This document shows, one piece after another, positions 33,580 through 44,459 of a DNA stretch of 64,000 nt; position 1 is the stretch's first letter; each line of letters opens with the position of its first letter. The translations under genes were made by a program, and so were the position numbers. The stretch lies in contig CM051514.1 of NCBI GenBank assembly GCA_028015205.1, forward strand, positions 47,012,150-47,076,149, read 5' to 3'. The notes beneath the pieces are model-generated. The model did not search any database and had not been told where the DNA came from. It saw nothing but the letters and a program-made list of their open reading frames with translations. Source of the stretch: Mytilisepta virgata. Lineage: Eukaryota > Mollusca > Bivalvia > Mytilida > Mytilidae.

Positions 33580-35120
33580 TGTATCCTATAGAGAAAAGTA
33601 ATATTGCACATGTAGTCGAAATCTTATGATTTGAGAACATTGCCGGGGTTTATCTCTTGTCGTGCTATTTGTAAGGAGCAAACACTGCTTGCTATTCTAT
33701 CGAACATTGTTTTTTTTATATATATATATGGTTTTGTATTGTCCGCAGTTCTTAATTTTCACCTGCAAAACATGGTTACCGCTCCGGAGAACCTGGTTTT
33801 GTTTTAAATTGCTGGTTACAAAGTACTTTCAATTTGGATTTTCTCATATATGATTCATCTTTGGATTGCTACGTTTGTGTATGTATGCGTGTTTTATATT
33901 CCTCTGGTTGTGTCTTTGTTCTCTGTATTGGTTTTCTCATCAATGTGTCGTGTGTTTGGAGTTTAATTGATCGTATGGAGTTTCATTTATATTTTTTATA
34001 TTATATTCAAATATTTTCTTATTTTGTATTTCCAGGTACACATGTCTTTGCAAATCATACACATTCTTTGAAATGCTTCCCAGGAATCTATTTTATAATT
34101 TTCCAATATAGCTCCCGTGGTTTGATAATTCCTAGCTAATTAATAAATTGATATGTACTTATATCTGTTTTAATTCTTTACATACGTCCATTGGTATTTG
34201 TTCAACATGAATGACATTATAGTACAATTTATAACTCAAAATATTATACAAGTAGAAAACATTTGTTAAGAAGCAGAAAATTTCCCACCAGACATTGATC
34301 TATTTCGTCTTTTAATTTATACCCGTTTGTTTACATATTTCATTTCCTAATGTGGAAACGAATCGGAAAGAGAAATAGACAATTATTAATTTTATGTAAA
34401 TAGCACTCAAGGTTTGAAATCAATACCGAAAAGATGAAAATTGATCAGAACGGACCGAAATCTAAAGGAAAACAATAAGACCGGTATGATAAACTATTCT
34501 TAAATGGTAATTACATTTCAGAAATATTTGTTATTTCAGAGAACATATTGATAAAATATTTCCATCGCAGTCTTTAAAAAATCGTTCAATTATTTTTTAC
34601 TGTTAGAAATAAATCCAATCTGGGAGAAAAATGTTAGGCCCTAGCTGGATTAATTTGTTTTTCGTTGTCTTCTTTTTTGTTCTCTGTTTTCTTGTTTCCA
34701 AAAACAACAGTACTTTGAATTTACAAAATACGCACAAAATAATTGTTTGATCCTACGACAGATGAGGTGTAGATTAAAAATTAAAAAAAAATATCTTCTA
34801 TTTTTAATCAACATTAAGAATTTACGGTAATTTTCTAAGTTAATGATGCTTAAAATCTTATATGATAATCTATGCAGAAGCTTCATTATATATTCAGTTC
34901 TAGACATTTGAATATTGAAATCAGGACTCATTAAGTTAATCTGTGACAGTAACGAGTCGATTATTCCTCACCCTTTTGTACAAATATAGTTTTTATGTAA
35001 AAAAAACGAAATTTTATACAAAGTGTTAATCGTTATGATCAAAGCGTAGAATATTTTGTTGAAATTTATTAGAATTTTGCCACCCTATTGTAATTGCAAA
35101 GCTCAAATATCCAGATGTTT
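33580..35120. other. Intergenic stretch upstream of Ptf1a
   Basis: The CTCCGGAGAACCTGG area at 33770-33990 resembles, weakly, the CTTCCGGAGCACCTGG repeat at 57.5 kb and gives the unsupported frame 33834-34139. The rest is AT-rich with nothing recognised. Confidence 0.35.
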
Positions 35121-35123
35121 AAA

Positions 35124-35315
35124 TTTGATAATTTTCAAAACATCTGAAATTTTATTTTAAACCAGCTTAAATTAATGCATAATTGACACCTCGTGATATG
35201 CAAAATTTTTCCTCTAAATAACCGTTTGAAAGGACAATTTATCATCTAAGATACCTATTTTTCCAAAATTGCAAATTAAATCTAGTGGCCTGGCGTTTTT
35301 TCGTAAAGCAATCAA
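35124..35315 (+). repeat. Left arm of inverted repeat flanking Ptf1a
   Basis: TTTGATAATTTTCAAAACAT, CTGAAATTTTATTTTAAA, AATTAATGCATAATTGACAC, CTCGTGATATGCAAAAT, TTTCCAAAATTGCAAAT, AAATCTAGTGGCCTGGCG and AAAGCAATCAA recur in reverse orientation at 38534-38718, with roughly one difference per 10-12 bases by eye. The arm ends about 196 bp before the promoter block of the gene. It has no coding capacity. Confidence 0.85.
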
Positions 35316-35510
35316 GACTACGCCCAATCGTGTCTAAAGAGTAACAGTAAGCCAACCCTTGCAGGATCTTTTTTCGCTCAATAAAACTCAAGTTTCAATT
35401 TTGACCTTTGGTATATTCGATACATATTATTTGGAAACAAAACTCCATGAAATGTTTGATTTCGAAAGTTGGATTAAATCGAAGAAAGCTATAAACGGCA
35501 GAGCAAAGTG

Positions 35511-35594
35511 GCACGCGACAAAATAAAACCAATGATTTGATTGGATGTTATCTGGACTGATACACGTGCCATATATTGACATATTATGATAAAA
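35511..35594 (+). promoter_or_regulatory. Core promoter of Ptf1a
   Basis: In order: GCACGCGACAA (35511-35521), CCAAT (35529-35533), ATTGG (35540-35544), CTGG, CACGTGCC (CACGTG at 35563-35568), then TTATGATAAAA (35584-35594) as the TATA-type element. CACGTG lies 123 bases before the ATG. An initiator-like TTCACTC lies about 40 bases after the TATA element. The same elements, order and distance are found before the minus-strand Ptf gene. Confidence 0.7.
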
Positions 35595-35690
35595 TGTCTC
35601 TTAACTAAAATTTTGTTATTTTGATAGAAATTCACTCGTGTCCTGAAGACAGTTAATTAGTAAATAAAAAGGTAGAATTTTTCATTTGAA

Positions 35691-38281
35691 ATGGAACGCT
35701 TGGAATTCGGAAGGCATATTCATAATTTTAGTAACGATTATCCTGTGTCACCATATTCATCATTTAGTGACAGTTTATCCCCAATTTCGTCCGATTATTC
35801 TTCTTGTGCTGAAAATGACTATCAAAAATGTCACAAGAGAAAAAAGACAACATACGGTCATTGTCACAGTTATCAAAGAGAAGCCGCCAATCTACGTGAG
35901 AGAAGACGGATGCAGTCTATAAATGATGCTTTTGAAGGACTAAGGGAACATATACCAACTTTACCATATGAAAAAAGACTCTCAAAAGTAGATACATTAA
36001 AATTGGCTATAGGATACATTGGCTTCCTGGCAGAGCTTGTAAAATCAGACATAGAAAATAGCAATAGTGTATCGTCTACGTCTGAAGAAAATAATAAAAA
36101 AGTCATTATACATTATCATACTGGTAAGTTTTATGTGCAATATTCTTTCATTATATAACTGTATACATATTAAAATTTTAATATATTGTAACAAGATTAC
36201 CACTTAACAATTATTGCAAAAAAAAAAAATTAATTCAATTAATATACGCGTAAAATTTAAAAAAAAAATCAGATACTAATAAAAGGGAACTATACATACG
36301 AAAACTGTAGTTTGTATAACAGTTTTTGTTAAATAAAGTAAAAAAAAAAATCAATTCGTTCATTAAATTGCATGACAGTAGATATAACATATCTCTTTTC
36401 ATTTGTATACATAATGCATGTAAATTATTGACAAGACCACAGCAGGCTTTAAAAAATATAACCGAAGAACGCTACAATGTGTATATAAAGACGGTATACC
36501 GCCTAGTATCAGTGTCGTTTAATAGAACGATCAAATTAAAACAGGATTTCAAAGAGAGAATAATAGCTATTTTCTCCCCACTTTTTAACGACAGAACTAT
36601 TAAAGTTGATAATTATTACACCACTAACTGCTTCCATAAAGTTTTCATAAGCAAAATCACATGGAATTTAAAATGATTTTTTACATTTAACGTCACGCAA
36701 CATAAGAATTACTGAAAATAAATAAATTATTAGATAATTTATTAATTTGAAATATGCGATAGGATGATTTTCGCAATAATTAAACTTGCAATATTGTGAA
36801 ATATCGCAATATCGTTTGGTGTCTGATATTTGCCATAATTAATTGCACGTAGTTATGTCCAAATTTCCGAATATTGGGGTGCACTATAGCAATAACAATA
36901 ACTTTTTGCAGATTGTTTGTTTTATTCATAAATAATACTATACATGCTTGTCTACAAATATTCAGAGAGAACTAATCTACTCCTGAAGTACACAATTTTA
37001 CATTTAGATATTCTAGTTGCTGCAGGGACCATAAACAAGGCATTTTGGCATGACTTTCTAAACTTGAAATTTTGTGAGGGATCTTTTTCAATATTGACGG
37101 ATTTTTAAAACTTCTCTTTCAAATTAAGACCTTCACAACCATATACCAATATTGGTTCAGAAAAGCAGTCTACAGTTACGGAGAAGACGACTCTAAGTTG
37201 AAAAACTTGTGTCTAATCCAGTTGTTTTATACAATAAAATATGTTTAAACTAACTACCGTTTTGAGCTAGAGATTAACCAGAATAGATAACGTAAATTCG
37301 GACTAGTTTATTATCATACGTTTATTTTCTCTTTATATCGTATAGATCTAATAGTAACAATCAGTTTATACGCTATTAATTCTAATTATAAATATTTAAT
37401 ATATTAGAGAAAAAAATACCGGGAAAAAATGCGGGGAAGAAAACCAATCAAAACATAGAAAAAATTACATGCAGCATTTAATAGGACAACTCATAAAACG
37501 GAAGATATATTTTTATAAATTGACACTTCAAAAAAGTTTTTTCTTAATTATATGCTAGACATGTGTCAGGGTAATTGAATATATTTGCAGATGAACTTTT
37601 AAAAATGTTAAATGTAATCTATAAGGGTATCTTTTATTCGATGCCAACTAAATTCATAGACGAACTATAAAATAAAAGGGTTTTTGTATGATAATCGAGT
37701 ATTCAGTTCGTTTCAAAACTAATAACATTTTAGATTCAAACAAACAGTCTATTTTCGAGTTGAAAGATGTCTCATATTTTATAATAATGGCCGTTTATGT
37801 TGTCCCAATATCAAATTTTATATTAGGCGGCAAAGTTCACAAGTATCAGTCAAAGAAACGATTACATTTCTTTATCAGTCGGTAGAAATTGATTGAAATA
37901 ATTTCGTTGTTTATGATGTAGAAACAGAAAATTAAAATGTTTACCTATCCATTTATTGTTTACAAAGAGCACCCGAGTAAATATTTGTTTACAATGCGCT
38001 TCTTTGTCATTATCAGCAGATGACCAATTAAATTTACCCTTGCTTCCTTTCTTTTTTTGCACGTGCCAGGTTTGTTTGCAGACGACAACAACGTATACGG
38101 CGAACCACCATTGGCCGGACATTCATTGTCATGGAAAGATGAAAAGAAACCGAAGCTCGGACCAAATAAGACATTATTTGCTAAAATATGGACACCTGAA
38201 AATCCTGCAGACAGTAAACCAGTTGATATCAATGATGAGCAGCATCCGCATTTGGCTGATTCAACAGTAGAATTGATCTGA
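35691..38281 (+). CDS. Ptf1a: Ptf1a ortholog, bHLH transcription factor (214 aa, two exons)
   Basis: Exon 1 is 35691-36123 and exon 2 is 38070-38281, with a 1946-bp phase-1 intron (donor CTG|GTAAGT, acceptor GCCAG|GT). The bHLH spans about residues 62-117: [19 protein letters not shown], then [19 protein letters not shown] and [17 protein letters not shown]. This is almost the vertebrate Ptf1a bHLH. Exon 1 ends [10 protein letters not shown], matching the KVI-x-x-H end of the vertebrate first exon. Exon 2 gives [13 protein letters not shown] (W166) and AKIWTPENP (W185), the two tryptophan motifs that bind RBPJ/RBPJL in the PTF1 trimer. It is a nuclear regulator acting with an E protein and Su(H); in other animals it specifies neurons and, in vertebrates, pancreas. 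The N-terminus is short and serine/tyrosine-rich. The 116-aa frame in the intron (36326-36676) is not part of it. An alternative acceptor at 38081 would drop LFAD-side residues (four codons). Confidence 0.93.
36124..38069 (+). other. Ptf1a intron
   Basis: GT-AG intron with a pyrimidine-rich CTTCCTTTCTTTTTTTGC tract before the acceptor. It contains only AT-rich DNA and two unsupported frames (36326-36676, 37688-37885). The corresponding intron of the minus-strand paralog is 429 bp, so the size difference is lineage growth. Confidence 0.8.
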
Positions 38282-38303
38282 TCTCAGATACCAGACTCTG
38301 CTG

Positions 38304-38465
38304 AATAAACCATTTACGTTACAAACACCTGAACCCAAGACGGAATTTTAAACATTCTTCTGTCATAACTGTGCAATATTCTAGCTCATGTTATTTTATT
38401 TATTATTTATTTTTTGTTTCAATAATTATTGTTATAAACTGTGATTCTTTATTGTTGATAATAAA
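38304..38465 (+). terminator. Polyadenylation signals of Ptf1a
   Basis: AATAAA occurs at 38304-38309, 23 bases after the stop, and again at 38460-38465 with a T-rich stretch downstream. The second is the more plausible 3' end, as the first would leave almost no untranslated region. Confidence 0.55.
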
Positions 38466-38533
38466 ACTCCATTAATAACTATCCTATTTTATTCTGTTTT
38501 AAGCATTTAGACCTGTATTTTACTACATGCAAT

Positions 38534-38718
38534 TTGATTGCTTTATGAAAAAACGCCAGGCCACTAGATTTCATTTGCAATTTTGGAAAAATATGTATGA
38601 TAAATTGTCGTTTCAAACGGCTATTTAGAGGAAACATTTTGCATATCACGAGGTGTCAATTATGCATTAATTTTAGCTGATTTAAAATAAAATTTCAGAT
38701 GTTTTGAAAATTATCAAA
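38534..38718 (-). repeat. Right arm of inverted repeat flanking Ptf1a
   Basis: Reverse-complement partner of 35124-35315. It starts TTGATTGCTTTATGAAAAAA and CGCCAGGCCACTAGATTTCA and ends GATGTTTTGAAAATTATCAA. It lies about 70 bp beyond the distal polyadenylation signal, so the two arms bracket promoter, both exons and 3' end with little extra DNA. Confidence 0.85.
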
Positions 38719-38719
38719 T

Positions 38720-39895
38720 GCAACTCTCTTAATTTTATTTCGCACGCTAATACAACTGATACAAAGAATTTGGAATTTGGAATTTTAATATATGTACTGC
38801 AAATACTATACATCTCAAAAAGACTATTGCATGCAAAAGTTCGATAGACAAAAAATGTTTATAGGTTCTAGCTATAAATTGGAAATATTTAAACTAACAA
38901 AGTATGCATAAAAACAAAGATAAAGTTAGCAAAACAAACAGACTAAGAGGATGAACAAATATAAAAGAACGGAAAAAACAACACACAATCATGAATCCCG
39001 ATCAAATCAAGCTCCGAAATGTAAGCGGCTCCTGCTCCTTATACTGCATCCATCGTGTCTGTGGTCAAATCGGTAGTACACTAAAATTAGTGGAGAAACA
39101 AGGTGTGTTTTAATAGTACTAACTTGAGAACCAAAAGGCAGTCAAAACCTTTACAGTATTATACTTTGTATATTAATAGAAAGGCATCGAAATATTCTCC
39201 CAATCCCCGTCATGTGGGTGAAAACCTACATACAACAACATGATGTGAAAAACAAATAGCCCAATCTAGAATTTTTTTTTGTTAGGCCAAAATGACTTAG
39301 AGATGATTTTAATATAATCTCTTTATTTTCATCTCTCTTTAATAAATGACTTAAAATAATAAATTTATTGCAACAAATGGGATTAATTAGATTACCCTTC
39401 ATGGAATGCTCTTGGTAAAAACTTAGTAAAGCAAGAAATTATCAAAACTATGCGGACAGTAGATGGGCTTAAATATTTATCCAAAATACAGGTACTAACA
39501 ACTTGGAAAACTTACTTTTTACTAACAGAACTACAAACGCGATTAACTGAATTGATATTTTCACAAATATGTTAGGTGAGAATAGGTACACCTGATTATG
39601 TAGGAAATTGTGCATGGTAACAATAACAAGCAAGAAAAGGGATATGTGGCACTCTCTCATTGTGGGAATTCCAATTGTTCTTCATAATTTTGGTTTTGGT
39701 TTTGACGCACATTGTTAACTCCGTGTTGAGATCATTGTGATTTTCTCCATCTCATGTTTTCTTCTGTCTGATACAGTAGTATTAATATTTCATTATAATG
39801 TTATATAAAAACAATATTCGAGGTTATTGTCCTCCTGTTTTTACTGAGTATGTCTGTTTGTATGTACAATGTAAAATATGGTAATCTTATCTTTA
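38720..39895. other. Intergenic stretch, no supported gene
   Basis: Contains a short block near 38940-38995 (AACAACACACAATCATGAAT) like the tail of the AAAGAATACC repeat family. Frame 39469-39660 is unsupported. Confidence 0.4.
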
Positions 39896-39897
39896 TA

Positions 39898-40127
39898 ATA
39901 TAACAATCCAAAGATACTAATATTAGATATAGTAAATTTATACTATGCTGTATACGACGCATTTCAAGGAGTTACCTCTAATCAGTAGCATTAAAACCGA
40001 AACATTTGGAAGACCAAAAACCAAACTTATTTTAAACAAGAAGTACTCATAACCAAAAATACCGAAATAGGAAGCCAAAATTCAGCAAAGGAGATCTACA
40101 ATGTGCAATACAAGGAATGAACCCTTA
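39898..40127 (+). repeat. ~230-bp dispersed repeat, partner inverted at 56922-57131
   Basis: Words AACAATCCAAAGATACTAAT, ATTAGATATAGTAAATTTAT, GTATACGACG, ATTTCAAGGAGTTACCTCT, AAAACCGAAACATTTGGAAG, ACCAAAAACCAA, ACAAGAAGTACT and GGAGATCTAC..TGTGCAATAC all occur reverse-complemented, in reverse order, at 56922-57131. Confidence 0.85.
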
Positions 40128-40129
40128 GT

Positions 40130-40625
40130 ATTTCTATTATTTTTGAAGCCCTAAAGTAATATAGTCTGTATGAATGTATAAAATATAGTCATTAAGTAAA
40201 ATGAGAGAAGAATGTGAAGAATGAGAGATTAATACAGTTCGCCCTAGCGAACTAAAAATATTTGTATATTTGTATTGTATTTGTTTAGGATTGAGGATAG
40301 ATTTTGTTTATAAATATCGAAGAAATAATATCGAAGCGATAAAACCGAAATCAAAAGGCACGTAAAAAATTAAAAATATTTATTATCTTTGAATAATAAA
40401 ACAATAATTTCTGTTTATTTGTCAGCATAATATTCCTCGTTGTCAATGTTATAAACGTGTAAATGAACAACCATGTTTTTAATATGCAGGTTCTGCACAA
40501 AAACGTGTGCAGTGGAGGCAAATCTTGTTGATGTCCTTGTCGGCCTGCTTCCTACAAATGCCGACCCAATCCAACTGTATAACCTTAAGCTGCAGTTACA
40601 TATTACACAAACTTTGCAAAACATT
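40130..40625. other. Intergenic stretch, no supported gene
   Basis: Holds a weak AAATATCGAAG/ATATCGAAGCGA fragment like the AAAGAATACC family (40312-40345). The frames at 40415-40701 owe their length to the G-tract that follows. Confidence 0.4.
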
Positions 40626-40626
40626 T

Positions 40627-40672
40627 TTTTTGGGGGGGGGGGGGGTGGGGGGGGGGGGGGGGGGTGGGGGTG
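40627..40672 (+). repeat. Long G-tract (G-quadruplex-prone)
   Basis: About 40 G with only three interrupting T. The complementary proline or glycine runs in overlapping frames are artefacts of it. Confidence 0.9.
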
Positions 40673-40679
40673 GTTACGG

Positions 40680-41725
40680 TCTTTATAAGGCGGCAAAATG
40701 ATGACTCAACGGAATCGATACAAAATACAATGAATTGTACACATATAGAACAATTCTATTAAAAGGCACTGTAACCTTGTCAAAAACGTATATGGACAAA
40801 AATGTTTTTCTGTTTATTTCAGATAAATTATAAATCCTTACTGTGCTCATATTACTAAAATTATTCACTAAATCAAAAGTTTTCATTATTCAAATAGATT
40901 ATATTTCTGAATAAAAATGTACAAAAAGCAATGTTTATATAGCATGTATAAAGTGGACTTATCTTACATTTGATAGTTGAAATAAAGTGAAATAAAATAC
41001 GTGATATCTAAACACTGATATATCATCTAAAAGTATTTTGTTACTTTTAATATCATAATTATAAAACTTCACCTGCTGAGCACCGGTCAGAATATTTTCG
41101 TTGCACAATTATGACAAACATGGTCAGGCGCCATCCAATCATATGACGTATCAAGTGTGAGATACGGTGTCATGTCTGCTGATTCTAATGATAAATAAAA
41201 AGTAAATGGCAACATTGTTATGTAAGGTCGATATTATTATAGATGAAGGTTATATTTGACGATAAAGATATCAAACAACATGTTCGTGCGCAGGCCAAAA
41301 AATGATTAAATTCTAAAATATATCTAAAAATGTGTATAGCAGATTCAATAAAAAATATTTAAAAGCATGGGGATGCTCATTTGTTTTTGAAAAGTCCACA
41401 ATATTATAAACTGTTTCAGTAAATTTCATCTCCAATTTCACTTCAGGCCAAAAACTATTTTTAAAGGTTAAACTTTATGTAATAATTGCAACTACACGCT
41501 GACTCCATGTTTCAAATACAGGAGTGGACACAAATGACTCAGTTCTTCTAGTTTTTGGATAGTATGACGCATCAAGTACTAATGCAGTATTTGTTTTAGA
41601 ATACGTTAGAAATGTATATAAAAGTCTATTAAAGAGGGCCCTCATTAAACAAATCGGTCAATATAAAACACACAGCAATAACTAATGCAAATCAAATTAT
41701 ATATATTTTATAGATTATTACATTG
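40680..41725. other. Intergenic stretch, nothing recognised
   Basis: AT-rich. No frame above background and no repeat identified. Confidence 0.4.
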
Positions 41726-41730
41726 CATTT

Positions 41731-41804
41731 TCCATATCGGCCCTGATATCATCCCCAGACTCCCATATCGGCCCTGATATCATCCCCAGACTCCCATATC
41801 GGAC
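41731..41804 (+). repeat. 31-bp tandem repeat, 2.3 copies
   Basis: CCATATCGGCCCTGATATCA followed by TCCCCAGACTC starts at 41732, 41763 and 41794, exactly 31 bases apart. Each unit contains the palindrome GATATC. Confidence 0.9.
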
Positions 41805-42044
41805 TGAGGGCTTTATTTAAAATAAAAATTTCTATATTTAATATTAGATTAAAATTTCTATATCACCACTGGATAAAAGGTGACCATGATTCATTCATTA
41901 TTCATGGTAATGATTGTATCGGTCTTTACCGGATGACAAAAAATGTAACTCAATTTAGATCTTAAACAACAGCCATTCTAGTCTCGTTAATTCTTGTTTA
42001 GTTTTGTTTTTCTGCATGTCCGTAGTTTTCAACAAAGTAAAGAT

Positions 42045-42235
42045 AACAAGATCAAATCAAGATATCTTGCCTTGCAGTTAATCAAGATCGGTCAAGACCA
42101 GTTTAGATCAGTTCAGCACAGGTATTGTTAAACATTGAATAATTCATTCTTAACTTCTATGAACTGGTCTTAACCTGTCTTGATTGACTGCAAGACATTA
42201 TGCCTTGTTTTGGTCTTGTTAAGTTGATTTTGTTT
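42045..42235. mobile_element. Imperfect foldback element
   Basis: The left arm AACAAGATCAAATCAAGATA, then CTTGCCTTGCAGTTAATCAA, GATCGGTCAAGACCAGTT is repeated inverted on the right as AACTGGTCTTAACCTGTCTT, GATTGACTGCAAGACATTAT and GCCTTGTTTTGGTCTTGTTA. The spacer is about 55 bases. Arms have roughly 20 per cent differences. Confidence 0.7.
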
Positions 42236-42239
42236 GAAA

Positions 42240-43900
42240 TCTCAGAAATACTAAAAATCAAGACAGTCAAGATTAAACAAGACTGAAATGGGCGTTTAAG
42301 ATCAAACGGGTGTTACTAGTGGGAGGGCTGTAACAAAGAAAGCACAAAATCACAAGTATATAACTAAGCGATATCCAAAGTTTAAATTGATGATGGTCTT
42401 GAATAAAAGACAAAGACAAAGTCTGAACAGTCTTTGTAATATATTCACAGAATAAATGTCTGCACAAAAAGATTCTTTGTTGCTTCAGTGAAAACATATG
42501 CAGAGGGCATTATTATGATACATAGACAGCCCTCGGGACAGTAGTATATCATGATAACGATCTCTGTATAAGTAACAATTGTTTAATACTTGCATCTACA
42601 TTGATATGCACAGGCAATCGTTATGCAACCACGAAACAAGAAACAACAAACTTCAGTCGTGTTAAACGTCCATTCAGCACTTCCCGGTGTTCAAATACAA
42701 AACCACAATAATTTAAATTTCCAAAAAATAAACCAAAGAGTAACAAAGAGATTATTGTAGGCAACATGTCGGGTGAATGACATTGTATAGCTGTTGTTGC
42801 TTTTGTCATAGACAAAATATTCAAACACTTTGGAATCACGATGAGAAAATTCAGACGAATGTCATATGGTTTAGTATCAATGATCAAACAAAACTGTGTA
42901 TTGCCGTGAGTAAACAAACTGTGAAACTAACAACAAAACAGTCCGGAAATCAATAATGCGAATACTATTATGACAAATTCTAATTAGGCAATAAAACCAG
43001 AAAACAAGAAAAAAATATCCTTAAGAAATTTGACAAATTATATCCTTAATTAGAACAGAGGTTATAAAAAAAGAGCAGTTAATTTCCTTACTGGTTAAAA
43101 CACCAATGAGCTAACTAGACAGTTAAAAGACCCTGAAGAACTGCTAGAATTCGCATGTTTGATTTTTTTCACTGAAAAATTCTTAATTACTACAGATGTT
43201 TAACAGATAAATTTTACAAAAAATACGTAAATAGCCTAAATATTTTTGCAGTGCAAAACTAAAAGTATCTCAGTGTGAATCGGTAGTTTGGCGATGACCA
43301 ATAAATTAAGTACGGGGTAAAGTACTCTATCCGAATTATAAGTTTCGGAATATAAATACTCAAGCAAACAAACTATCAATCTTGTTAATTTTCATATCGT
43401 GATTCCAAAATGTTTTGATATTATCTGTTATATAATAAATATGCCCATAAATGTCACTCAGCCTTTTTTCGAATATGAATGCTGTGTTATATTTGCGTAA
43501 AACCAGCTATATTATGGTTCTAATGACTTTCAATTTAAATTTTATCATCCAACTTGTTTCGGTGTTGTATGATGTCCAGTTGGTCTCATATATACATGTA
43601 TTGGTCATAGTTTTAATCATCAAGTCATCTAAAATAGTATCCATGCAGACAATATATTTCTCCACCAAAGTATTTGGACATGAAATAAAAACTTTAAAAA
43701 TATGGTTATAGAATATTTTAAATGTGTTCCCATGGAAAACAATGAACTATGAAGTATCTCTTAAAAATAGCTTTTTCCTCATATGTTGTTTTTTTTTAAA
43801 ATTTAATTCAATTTTTTTCCACTTTTTATTTGTTTGTGGTTATAGACTTTTGATCATTTTATTTGACATTTAAAATCTGCTCTTCAGCATTCTGGATTCA
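42240..43900. other. Intergenic stretch, no supported gene
   Basis: A promoter-like pair, CCAAT (about 43300) and TATAAATACTC (about 43352), is not followed by any coding exon that I can recognise. Frames at 42273-42497, 42621-42917 and 43451-43711 have no family resemblance. Confidence 0.4.
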
Positions 43901-43904
43901 TGTT

Positions 43905-44105
43905 TCGGCTTTAAATATCGGCAAAAGAATACCGAAGCGACAAAATAGTGGGGAAAGTCCACAAATTCGAAGTCCAGGAAAGACAAAGCCGAGAGAATGG
44001 AACACAACAAACGAACGCGACAAGGATATATGTATAACTAAAAGAATAAACAACGTATCATAAATAAACAAAACTAGAGCAAGACAGCACACAATTTTGA
44101 CATTC
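43905..44105 (+). repeat. Dispersed repeat, AAAGAATACC family (longest copy)
   Basis: AAATATCGGCAAAAGAATAC, CGAAGCGACAAAAT, GTCCACAAATTCGAAGTCCA, GAGAATGGAACACAACAAAC and AAACAAAACTAGAGCAAGAC, then AGCACACAATTTTGACATT. Matches 55383-55530 for the first part and 56262-56330 for the last part. The frames at 43863-44092 lie within it. Confidence 0.75.
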
Positions 44106-44171
44106 CGAACAACTTATGAGTCGACAGAATATGCATCTTTTGTTTTTCAAAATTGATATCAAGGAATATTT

Positions 44172-44455
44172 ATTTTTAGGGAGCAACCATTTGATATTTA
44201 GAGGAGGGGGGCTAGGATCAAATTTGAAATAAAAAGGCAGGAGCAGGATTTTGGAAAAATAAAAATACATGATTACTTTAGGTGTGAAAAAAAATGCATG
44301 AACTGTGTCAATCAGGAAATTTTGGGTTTAAATGAAAAAATCTAGGTCGCAGTAGCCGCCGAAAAAATATTCACGAATTTCGAGGGAAAAATAGGCAGGA
44401 TCAAACGTTTGATTCTAGCCCCTCCCCACCTAAAAATAAAATGGTTGCTCTCTTA
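44172..44455. mobile_element. MITE-like element with ~50-bp termini (GAGCAACCA family)
   Basis: The left end TTTTTAGGGAGCAACCATTT, GATATTTAGAGGAGGGGGGC, TAGGATCAAA is the inverse of the right end TTTGATTCTAGCCCCTCCCC, ACCTAAAAATAAAATGG, TTGCTCTC with few differences. The shared word (AGGA)GGGGCTAG is GC-rich. Inside there is no coding capacity. A diverged relative lies at 4150-4377. Confidence 0.8.
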
Positions 44456-44459
44456 TAGT

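Noticed and set aside
36326..36676. 116-codon frame inside the Ptf1a intron
   Set aside because: No family resemblance, AT-driven composition, and it lies between two exons whose junction is well supported.
43300..43450. CCAAT plus TATAAATA promoter
   Set aside because: No recognisable exon or transcript start follows; such words are common in AT-rich DNA.
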